DNA of 20,462 nt from UBA11663 sp049616325 (GTDB lineage Bacteria; Bacteroidota; Bacteroidia; Flavobacteriales_D; Sanyastnellaceae). Location: positions 1 to 20,462 of the forward strand of contig JBMZHG010000034.1 in NCBI GenBank assembly GCA_049616325.1, given 5' to 3'. Positions 14,415-20,462 of this stretch are shown here, one piece after another (position 1 is the first letter of the stretch; every line of letters starts with the position of its first letter). The translations under genes were made by a program, and so were the position numbers. Under the pieces are notes generated by a model. It ran no database searches, was not told the origin of the DNA, and saw only the letters and a program-made list of their open reading frames with translations.

Positions 14415-15047
14415 TCAGTGGCTTGCGAGGTACGCGGCCACGCCGTCGTTGGTGGCGCTCATCGCGTCCTTGCCCTTTTCCCAGTTCGCAGGACAAACTT
14501 CGCCGTGCGTCTCGTTGTGGATCCACGCGTCAAGCACGCGAATTGCTTCGTCGACGTTGCGTCCGATGGGGAAGAAGTTCACGAGCTGGTGGCGAACGAT
14601 GCCTTCTTTGTCAATCAAGAACAAACCGCGGTACGCAATCATCTCTCCCTCTGCGGTCAAGTTGCCCTCTTCGTCGTAGTCGTATTCGCCCGCGAGCACG
14701 TCGTAGTTCGTTGAAACGGTCTTGTTCGTGTCGGCCACGAGGGGGTAGGTCACCCCTTGGATGCCGCCTTGATCTTTCGCAACGCGGAGGTAAGCCTGGT
14801 GCGTTTCAGCCGTGTCGGTGGACACACCCACCACCGCGCAGTTGCGCGATTCAAATTCGCCGAGCTTTTCTTGGAAAGCGTGAATTTCGGTGGGACAAAC
14901 GAACGTAAAATCCTTGGGGTAAAAGAACAGCACCACGTACTTCTTGCCGAGGTACTGGTCGAGGGAGAAGTTGTCGACGATGTCCGTGCCGTTGACAACA
15001 GCGCTTTCGCTGAAATGGGGGGCCTTGCGGCCAACGAGAACTGCCAT
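14415..15047 (-). CDS. Typical 2-Cys peroxiredoxin
   Basis: A 210-aa cytoplasmic thiol peroxidase of the AhpC/Prx1 type that reduces hydrogen peroxide and organic hydroperoxides. The peroxidatic Cys is C51 in FYPKDFTFVCPTE; the resolving Cys is C185 in GEVCPANWEKG. The segment GVSTDTAETHQAYLRVAKDQG and the ..YRGLFLIDKEGIVRH strand are standard. A small acidic insertion (DYDEEGNLTAEGE) precedes the latter and adds some length compared with E. coli AhpC (187 aa). No ahpF-like reductase is adjacent, so a thioredoxin is the likely electron donor. It is divergent from ppk1; a possible -7 box on the minus strand is TATCTTCG (15085-15092). Confidence 0.96.
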   Translation of the reverse strand: MAVLVGRKAPHFSESAVVNGTDIVDNFSLDQYLGKKYVVLFFYPKDFTFVCPTEIHAFQEKLGEFESRNCAVVGVSTDTAETHQAYLRVAKDQGGIQGVTYPLVADTNKTVSTNYDVLAGEYDYDEEGNLTAEGEMIAYRGLFLIDKEGIVRHQLVNFFPIGRNVDEAIRVLDAWIHNETHGEVCPANWEKGKDAMSATNDGVAAYLASH

Positions 15048-15084
15048 GTTGAAATGGGTTGTTTGAGTTGTGAATTTGTGACTG

Positions 15085-15092
15085 CGAAGATA
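15085..15092 (-). promoter_or_regulatory. Possible -7 box of the peroxiredoxin gene
   Basis: On the minus strand this reads TATCTTCG, one mismatch from TAnnTTTG, 37 bases before the start codon. No clear TTG is found at the expected -33 distance. The call is tentative. Confidence 0.28.
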
Positions 15093-15184
15093 ACAGGCCC
15101 TCTTTGCCTGAGTTCGATTCCTCCGTCAAAGAATGGTAACAATTGTTCCACGAAGATCTCCGCACAATTCGCAGCCCCAATGCC

Positions 15185-15192
15185 CATCTTTG
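15185..15192 (+). promoter_or_regulatory. Possible -7 box next to the ppk1 start
   Basis: CATCTTTG is followed by CGCC and then the ppk1 ATG. It differs from TAnnTTTG only at the first base. A box so close to the ATG would give a leaderless or very short-leader mRNA, a layout common in Flavobacteriia. A -33 TTG is not evident. Confidence 0.3.
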
Positions 15193-15196
15193 CGCC

Positions 15197-17257
15197 ATGA
15201 GGAAATCCTCCCCCCAACCGCATTTCGTCAACCGCGAGCTCAGCTGGTTGTCCTTCAACGAGCGCGTGTTGCAAGAGGCCCAAGTGGCCCGGACACCCTT
15301 GATTGAAAAGGTGCGCTTTTTGGGGATTTTCTCCAACAACCTCGACGAATTTTACCGTGTACGCGTAGCCAACCTCCAGCGCATGCTGTTGGTGGACAAA
15401 AAGGCCAAGACAACCCTTGGTTTCTCCGTGGCCGAGACCTTGGACGCGATTGAAGACCGCATCGACGATTTGCGCCGGCAATACGACGAAACGTTTCATG
15501 GCGTCTTGGAAGCCTTGGAGGCTGAGAACATTCGCTTTGTGCGCGAGGACGAGCTGGACGAAGGCGAGGTGGAATTTGTGTCCACCTACTTCCGGCGCAC
15601 GATCCGCCCTGAATTGGTGCCCATCATGCTTGGGCGCAAGGTCAAGATGCCTCAGCTTGTGGACGGAGACGGCTACCTCGCGATTCGGTTGACGTTTGCC
15701 GACGGAAAGAACAAGCTTGCCGTCATTCAACTGCCGCGTCATTTGCCTCGCTTCTTGACGTTGCCGGACCGCGGCAACGAGCACCGTGTCATGTTTCTTG
15801 AAGACGTGATTCGGCTTGCCTTACCGCTGATTTTTAAGTTGTTTGAAGCGGTGCGCATCGAGGCGTATGCTTTGAAGGCCACCCGCGACGCGGCGTTGGA
15901 CATGGACGACGACGTGGCACGGTCCATGATGAACCGCGTTGAGCGCGGTCTGAAAAAGCGCAAGCAGGGCGAGTACGTGAGGATTTTGCACGACCGGGAC
16001 CTGCCGGAGGACATGCTGCACGTGCTGCTTCGCAAAATGAAGGTCACCTCGGCCGTCAGCGTCATTTCCGGTGACCGTTACCACAACCGGCGAGACTTGA
16101 TGGGGTTTCCTGACTTTGGTCGAACCGACTTGGTGCACCCCCTGCAGCCGCCAATTACGCATCCGAGGCTCGGAGCCGCAACGAGTGTGATGAACGCCAT
16201 CGCAGAGGGAGATTTGTTGGTCCACTGCCCCTACCACAAGTTTGTCCACATCGTCGACTTCTTACGTGAGGCGGCCATCGACCCCTACGTCACAACGATC
16301 CAAGTGAACCTGTACCGAGTCGCGAAAAACAGCCAAATCATCAACGCGCTGATCAACGCTGCTAGAAACGGCAAGCGGGTCGAAGTCGTGGTGGAGTTGG
16401 CGGCGCGCTTCGACGAGAAGCACAACTTGAAGGTGGCCAACATGCTTCAGGATGCGGGCGCCATCGTGCGGATCGGAATCCCCAACTTGAAAGTGCATTG
16501 CAAGATCATTTTGGTGACGCGGCGAAAAGGGGGAAGGGTTCAGCGTTTTGGGCACGTAGGTACAGGCAATTTCCACGAACGAAATGCAGGCATCTACGAA
16601 GACCTCAGCCTGTTGACTGCGAACAGCAAGATCACCGGGGAATTGGCCAAGTTGTTTGACTTTTTTGAAAACAGTTTCGAGCGCAAGGTGTACCGGCACT
16701 TGTTCGTCAGCCCATTCTCCACCCGGCGTCGGTTTGTGAAGTTGATTGACGATGAAATTCACCGGGCAGAGCGCGGAGAAGAGGCTTGGATGGACCTTAA
16801 ATTGAACAACATCGTGGACGCGGGCATGATTGAAAAGCTCTACCACGCCAGCCAAGCAGGAGTCAAGATCCGCATGGTGGTTCGCGGAATTTGTGCGTTG
16901 CGGGCCGGGGTCTCGGGGTTGAGCGAGAACATCGAAGTTCGGTCGATTGTGGGAAGGTACCTTGAGCATTCGCGGTTCCTGCGGTTTGGGAACGGAGGCA
17001 AACCCTTGACTTACCTCAGCAGCGCGGATTGGATGACACGAAACTTGGACCGTCGCGTGGAAGTTTCTGCGCCGTTGTTTGATGCTGCTCTGGCGGAGGA
17101 CATCCGGATGAACTTCGAGCGCATGTGGGCCGACAACACCCACGCGCGACGGTTGTTGCCTGACGGAAGCAACGAATGGGTGGGACCCTCCAACGCGAAT
17201 CAGCTTGTGCAGGCGCAAGAAGACTTGTACCTTGAGCTGAAAGCGAGGAAAGCGTGA
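15197..17257 (+). CDS. ppk1: Polyphosphate kinase 1
   Basis: Reversibly makes inorganic polyphosphate from ATP. It is 686 aa, the usual length (E. coli 688). The Met at 15197 was chosen since the family starts just before FVNRELSWLSFNERVLQEA; an upstream ATG at 15143 adds 18 atypical residues. Four-domain layout: N-terminal helical domain (1-105), head domain, and two phospholipase D-like catalytic domains. The autophosphorylated histidine is H434 (KVHCKI; E. coli H435) and the second catalytic His is H591 (YLEHSRFLRFGNGG; E. coli H592). YLSSADWMTRNLDRRVE and GHVGTGNFHERNAGIYED are intact. The stop overlaps the ppx start (GTGA), so the two are translated together. Confidence 0.97.
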   Translation: MRKSSPQPHFVNRELSWLSFNERVLQEAQVARTPLIEKVRFLGIFSNNLDEFYRVRVANLQRMLLVDKKAKTTLGFSVAETLDAIEDRIDDLRRQYDETFHGVLEALEAENIRFVREDELDEGEVEFVSTYFRRTIRPELVPIMLGRKVKMPQLVDGDGYLAIRLTFADGKNKLAVIQLPRHLPRFLTLPDRGNEHRVMFLEDVIRLALPLIFKLFEAVRIEAYALKATRDAALDMDDDVARSMMNRVERGLKKRKQGEYVRILHDRDLPEDMLHVLLRKMKVTSAVSVISGDRYHNRRDLMGFPDFGRTDLVHPLQPPITHPRLGAATSVMNAIAEGDLLVHCPYHKFVHIVDFLREAAIDPYVTTIQVNLYRVAKNSQIINALINAARNGKRVEVVVELAARFDEKHNLKVANMLQDAGAIVRIGIPNLKVHCKIILVTRRKGGRVQRFGHVGTGNFHERNAGIYEDLSLLTANSKITGELAKLFDFFENSFERKVYRHLFVSPFSTRRRFVKLIDDEIHRAERGEEAWMDLKLNNIVDAGMIEKLYHASQAGVKIRMVVRGICALRAGVSGLSENIEVRSIVGRYLEHSRFLRFGNGGKPLTYLSSADWMTRNLDRRVEVSAPLFDAALAEDIRMNFERMWADNTHARRLLPDGSNEWVGPSNANQLVQAQEDLYLELKARKA

Positions 17258-18186
17258 AGTTTGGGGCCATAGACATTGGATCGAACGCCGTCAGGCTGTT
17301 GATTGCCAAGGTGCACGAGTTGGATGACGGAAGGCGAGCTGTGGACAAACTCAGCTTCTACCGTGTTCCTGTTCGCTTGGGGGCGGATGTGTTCAGCGAC
17401 GGCGCCATTTCAGAAGGCAAAATCAAGCACTTGGTGAAGACCATGAAGGCGTTCTGGTACTTAATGGACGTGCACGGGGTGGAGTGGTTTCACGCCTACG
17501 CCACAAGCGCCATGCGCGAATCGAGCAACGTCAGGGACGTCGTCAAGAAGGTGAAAAAGGCGGCCAACATCGAAATCGAGCCCATCTCAGGTGATCGCGA
17601 GGCGGAATTGATTTTTGGCAACTTCGCCCAAGCCGTGATGGACACGGACAACGACTACCTCTACATCGACGTGGGTGGGGGGTCTACGGAATTGACGTTG
17701 ATTCGCGAAGGCGAACGGGTCAAGAGCAAGAGCTTTCAGCTCGGAACCGTCCGCGCCTTGGCAGGCCGAATCCCCGACGGAGAATGGGGAGCGGTGGAAG
17801 CCTACGTGGAAAACCTGCAATCCGAGCGTCGCCCGTTGTACGCCATCGGCACGGGCGGAAACGCCAACCGGTTGCAGCGTCTCGCACTTACCCCGCGAGA
17901 CGAAGCCATTCCACGGGTGCAACTTCAGGCGGTTCACGATCGGCTGGCTGCGCTGTCGGTTCGCGACCGCCGCGAGAAGTACCACCTTCGGCCCGACCGC
18001 GCGGACGTCATTGTGCCCGCCGCCGAAATCTACCTGCAGATCATGACCCTCGCAGGATCGTCCCACATGTTGGTTCCCAAAGTCGGGCTCGTGGACGGCA
18101 TGGTGCTCGACACTCACGACGAGTGGAAACAAGAACAACTCAAGCGCAAAGCGAAAAAAGGCGCAAAGAAAAAGGAAGGCCAATGA
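17254..18186 (+). CDS. ppx: Ppx/GppA-family exopolyphosphatase
   Basis: A 310-aa protein of the ASKHA (actin/hexokinase-like) fold that removes terminal phosphate from polyphosphate or from pppGpp. The GTG start at 17254 overlaps the ppk1 stop and no ATG is available nearby. The phosphate-1 motif is GAIDIGSNAVRLL (4-16); the conserved HAYATSAMRESSN and ISGDREAELIF regions follow; the phosphate-2 motif is DVGGGSTEL (from D139). AIGTGGNANRL is also present. It is the short two-domain form, lacking the C-terminal HD-like domains of E. coli Ppx (513 aa). The Lys-rich tail (KRKAKKGAKKKEGQ) could hold polyphosphate, but this is inference. Whether it prefers polyphosphate or pppGpp cannot be read from the sequence. 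Confidence 0.94.
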   Translation: MKFGAIDIGSNAVRLLIAKVHELDDGRRAVDKLSFYRVPVRLGADVFSDGAISEGKIKHLVKTMKAFWYLMDVHGVEWFHAYATSAMRESSNVRDVVKKVKKAANIEIEPISGDREAELIFGNFAQAVMDTDNDYLYIDVGGGSTELTLIREGERVKSKSFQLGTVRALAGRIPDGEWGAVEAYVENLQSERRPLYAIGTGGNANRLQRLALTPRDEAIPRVQLQAVHDRLAALSVRDRREKYHLRPDRADVIVPAAEIYLQIMTLAGSSHMLVPKVGLVDGMVLDTHDEWKQEQLKRKAKKGAKKKEGQ

Positions 18187-18196
18187 CCTTCCTTTT
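18170..18196. terminator. Terminator overlapping the end of ppx
   Basis: AAAAGGAAGG and CCTTCCTTTT pair over 10 bp with the loop CCAATGA, which contains the ppx stop codon. The left arm encodes the last Lys-Glu-Gly codons. The stem is A/T-rich at its base and symmetrical, so it may also stop transcription of the convergent thioredoxin-family gene. Confidence 0.75.
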
Positions 18197-18218
18197 CTAA
18201 GTCTGACACCAAAGTGCC

Positions 18219-19682
18219 TCAGAGGTTTTTCGCGAGGAACGCGTCCACTTCGTAGATGCGTTTGGGCTTCAGCACGATTTCTCCTTTGCTGTTAAGCAGG
18301 AAATACGTTGGGGTGCTGGTGATCTTGTAATCGCGCACAATGGGGGAGTCCCACCCTTGAAGCTGGCTCACGTTGGGGTACTGCATGCCGCGCTGAGTGA
18401 TCACGTCGACCCAGGTTTGGCGTTGCTGGTCCAAGCTGACTCCAATGGCCTCAAAACCCTGGTTCTTGTACTTCGCATACACGGGAATCAGAACAGGGAT
18501 TTCTTGCTCGCATTTGTGGCACCACGACGCCCAAAACATGACCAACGTGTACTTGTTGGCGTTCGCGGTTTCCATCAAATTCAGCGAGCCGCCGTCCCAC
18601 TTGTTCATCGTGAAGTTCGGTGGCGTCTTGCCAAGTTGGAGGTTGATGATGCCTTGCGCACGCTGGCGGATGACGTCGCTCAAGTCTGCACCGCAGTCCT
18701 CGTCGTAGATGTAGTTGTCCAAGATGTACTGGCAAATGTGTTCCTTGCCGGTGTTGTAGAACCCTTCGAGCATGGAGTAAAGCGCGCTCTCCAAGGTTGC
18801 CGGGTTGGGTTCGAAATGCGCCTTGATCATGTCAATGCAGGCCAAAAACCCGGGATCCGTTCCCTTGCTGTACGCCACCATGAATCCTTGGATGCGGTCG
18901 CTGATTGCCATGCTGCGAATCAGGCTGTTGTCCATGGGGTCCATGTCGTCAAAGTAGTTCCCTTGCGATCCGGGGTACTTGGGGTTTTTCCAGCCCAAAA
19001 ACTTGGCGAGGTACGTGTCGGGGTTGGCCGCCATCAACTCGTGCTGCTTTTGGACCAACTCCATTTCCTTGTCCTTAATTTGCTGTTCAACTTGGGCGCG
19101 GAACGGGCTGTCCTTGAGTTGCTTGCGAAGTCCTCGGATTTGGTTGTTGTTGACACGGCTGAAGCTCTCGTACGTAAACCACGCCTTGTTTTCTGCACTT
19201 TGTGGGGCGGATTTGCCGCTCGTCATCTGCTTGGAACGGAAGACGAGGTTCAAATCACCTTCGTCCGGGTTCATCACGAATTGGCAGTTGTTCTTGGCGT
19301 TGGTTCCGGCGAGCTGGTAGAATCCACGGTGGACGTCCACCTTTCCGAAATCAAACGCCGAGTTGGCCACCTTGGCGCTGTCCATCAAAGTGAGGTTGCG
19401 GCCTTCGGTTTCGTAGAGGTACAAGACGGTGCCGTCCGCTGCAGGCATCGAGCCGTGCAGGCGAACCTTGCCTTCTTTGTCACCGTCGTTGGCCGCGCTT
19501 ACGCCGCTTTTCCATTTCGGTGAAACAGTGACGTCGGGTTGTGTCGCAGGAGCCGAGGGTTGGACGGATGCCTCCGTCGCCTGCACTTTTTCAGAGGCCT
19601 GGGCTTGGGCGTTTTCAGCTTCTCCGCATCCTGCCATCAATGCGGCTGCTGTGCAAAGGGTCCAAATCATGGGATGTTTCAT
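18219..19682 (-). CDS. TlpA-like thioredoxin-fold lipoprotein with DUF4369-like N-domain
   Basis: A 487-aa envelope protein. It has a lipoprotein signal peptide with lipobox LMAGC (lipidated Cys19), followed by a Gln/Ala/Ser-rich linker to about residue 65. Residues about 70-165 resemble DUF4369 (KVRLHGSMPAADGTVLYLYE, ... DSAKVANSAFDFGKV). A long helical region follows (about 170-340), rich in charged residues. Residues about 350-487 are a TlpA/ResA-type thioredoxin domain: FWASWCHKCEQEIP with the CxxC at C388 and C391, and the cis-Pro loop TSTPTYFLL. The family uses the CxxC to reduce or exchange disulfides outside the cytoplasm. CHKC is less common than CxPC. It is a single gene, convergent with ppx and divergent from the gene at 19802. 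A weak -7 box on the minus strand is TAAATTCG (19736-19743). Confidence 0.92.
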   Translation of the reverse strand: MKHPMIWTLCTAAALMAGCGEAENAQAQASEKVQATEASVQPSAPATQPDVTVSPKWKSGVSAANDGDKEGKVRLHGSMPAADGTVLYLYETEGRNLTLMDSAKVANSAFDFGKVDVHRGFYQLAGTNAKNNCQFVMNPDEGDLNLVFRSKQMTSGKSAPQSAENKAWFTYESFSRVNNNQIRGLRKQLKDSPFRAQVEQQIKDKEMELVQKQHELMAANPDTYLAKFLGWKNPKYPGSQGNYFDDMDPMDNSLIRSMAISDRIQGFMVAYSKGTDPGFLACIDMIKAHFEPNPATLESALYSMLEGFYNTGKEHICQYILDNYIYDEDCGADLSDVIRQRAQGIINLQLGKTPPNFTMNKWDGGSLNLMETANANKYTLVMFWASWCHKCEQEIPVLIPVYAKYKNQGFEAIGVSLDQQRQTWVDVITQRGMQYPNVSQLQGWDSPIVRDYKITSTPTYFLLNSKGEIVLKPKRIYEVDAFLAKNL

Positions 19683-19801
19683 TCGTTCTCAGAGGGTTCG
19701 GATAGCATTTCTGTTGCGAAACACAGAAACTCGCACGAATTTAAGCCGCGAATGGAGAATTCTCGGAGTTCCATTCCGGGGTTCTCACGTAACTTGTGTG
19801 A

Positions 19802-20381
19802 ATGGATCGTTCCAAAGCGCTTGCCCTGTTGGGCCTGGATGAACATGCCTCTGAAGAGGACGTCACGGACGCCCTCGACCAAGCGGTGTTCAAGGTTCGC
19901 GACTATTTCATGCGCAACGCTGTGGTGCCAATGCTTGCGGAGAGCCGGGTGGAGAAATGCGTGCTGCTGAGCGACGTCGCTCAAACCCTCGAGGTCACTT
20001 CGCTTGGCACTCCAGCACCCATGCCGCAGCTGCTCCCTCACGGGACGGACTTGGAGGCACTCGTCCGTGGCCACGTCGAGAACGTCATGCGGTGCAGAAA
20101 CGCGCTGGCAACCACGTTGGACCCCGACAGCGTGGCGCAAATTGGGCATCTCTTGGCCCGAGTTCAAACCGATTACATGCGGNNNNNNNNNNTCGTTCGC
20201 CGCCGATCAACACCCGGCGACGGTGCCGGCCCGAGAAGAAGTGGACTGGATGGCCTTGCTCGCCGCCATTCGCGCGGACCAGCAAACCACGGGGGCCAGC
20301 GTGTTGCTGCGCGACCTGGTGGTCAAGGAACGAGCTCGAATGGCCTCGATGCTCAGCTCCAGCCTTCCAACGCAGCGTTGA
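19802..20381 (+). CDS. Unknown protein interrupted by an assembly gap
   Basis: The part before the gap (127 residues) is helical and acidic: MDRSKALALLGLDEHASEED, then VFKVRDYFMRNAVVPMLAES, and HVENVMRCRNALATTLDPDS. The opening ALALLGL(D)EHASEEDV resembles the start of a J-domain, but the HPD motif is absent. After the 10-base gap the same frame becomes Arg/Gly-rich and atypical, whereas the frame starting at 20193 gives a helical, coding-like stretch (VDWMALLAAIRADQQ, SVLLRDLVVKERARMASM) ending at 20381. The gap is therefore probably not 10 bases and the two pieces are one gene. The last 29 bases overlap the convergent icd gene. No function is assigned. Confidence 0.6.
20183..20192. other. 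Assembly gap (10 N)
   Basis: Ten N bases that probably stand for a gap of unknown size. The coding frame on each side differs, so the true number of missing bases is likely not 10 (see the flanking gene). Confidence 0.95.
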
Positions 20382-20462
20382 AGGTGGCCGACGGACGCAT
20401 TGCAGCGGCACATTTCGTGGCGTCGGGGCGGTAGTACCCCCCCAAATCCACCGCGCTTCCCT
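20353..20462 (-). CDS. icd: C-terminus of monomeric NADP-dependent isocitrate dehydrogenase (partial)
   Basis: The last 36 codons of a minus-strand gene that runs out of the window; too short to show up as a long ORF. Read on the minus strand it ends GSAVDLGGYYRPDATKCAAA then MRPSATFNAALEGWS and a TGA stop at 20353-20355. VDxGGYYxPDxxKxxxAMRPSATFN is the conserved C-terminal signature of the monomeric (about 740-aa) NADP-dependent isocitrate dehydrogenase, which makes 2-oxoglutarate and NADPH in the TCA cycle. It is distinct from the dimeric E. coli-type enzyme. Its 3' end overlaps the end of the unknown plus-strand gene by 29 bases. Confidence 0.85.
   Translation of the reverse strand, partial: GSAVDLGGYYRPDATKCAAAMRPSATFNAALEGWS

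Noticed and set aside
14750..15784. A 344-codon minus-strand open frame covering parts of ppk1 and the peroxiredoxin
   Set aside because: It runs across two real genes in shadow frames; its last part is an out-of-frame copy of the peroxiredoxin.
19751..19775. Inverted repeat AATGGA...TCCATT with an internal GAGAATTCTC palindrome in the 19683-19801 intergenic region
   Set aside because: Short arms and no T tract; could be an operator but could also arise by chance, so not listed as a feature.

Overview
The window looks like a chromosomal stretch of a GC-rich, probably marine, member of the Bacteroidota (Flavobacteriales/Cryomorphaceae-like). The reasons are cell-surface cysteine repeats of the GCTDPxACNY...DDGSC type, a DUF1573 protein, a DUF4369/TlpA-like lipoprotein, a small DUF6435-like protein, Bacteroidota-style -7 boxes (TAnnTTTG) near some starts, and weak Shine-Dalgarno signals. 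No tRNA, rRNA, CRISPR array, IS element or phage gene is visible. The placement rests on recognised protein families, not on a database search.

Layout. (1) 2-3050: the 3' part of a large secreted esterase-fold protein whose nucleophile elbow carries Gly instead of Ser, followed by Cys repeats, a CBM-like beta-sandwich and a dockerin-like C-terminus. A strong terminator and a DUF1573 secreted protein with its own terminator follow. (2) 3098-5728: valS, with a perfect -7 box. (3) 5780-13959: a run of ten tightly packed plus-strand genes: a DUF6435-like small protein, an atypical SDR, a flavin-reductase-like split-barrel protein, a photolyase/cryptochrome, an alpha/beta hydrolase, an outer-membrane beta-barrel-like protein, a 51-aa DUF2256 zinc-ribbon protein, an iron-sulfur bacterial cryptochrome/photolyase (PhrB type), a DASH cryptochrome and an unknown 138-aa protein. 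Most junctions overlap or are separated by 0-18 bases, so this reads as one light-response and DNA-photorepair operon carrying three different photolyase-superfamily flavoproteins. (4) 14028-14321: a small unknown gene ending at a strong bidirectional terminator. (5) A peroxiredoxin (minus strand) is divergent from a translationally coupled ppk1-ppx pair for polyphosphate synthesis and breakdown. (6) A TlpA-like thioredoxin lipoprotein on the minus strand. (7) An unknown gene interrupted by a 10-N assembly gap, converging on the last 36 codons of a monomeric NADP-dependent isocitrate dehydrogenase on the minus strand.

The photolyase operon is the most interesting part. It couples three photolyase-family proteins with a probable flavin-handling enzyme, a short-chain dehydrogenase relative without the standard catalytic Tyr, a hydrolase, an outer-membrane protein and two small proteins. 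What the non-photolyase members contribute is not obvious from the sequence. The peroxiredoxin and polyphosphate genes next door fit a general stress-tolerance neighbourhood, but nothing in the sequence shows co-regulation.
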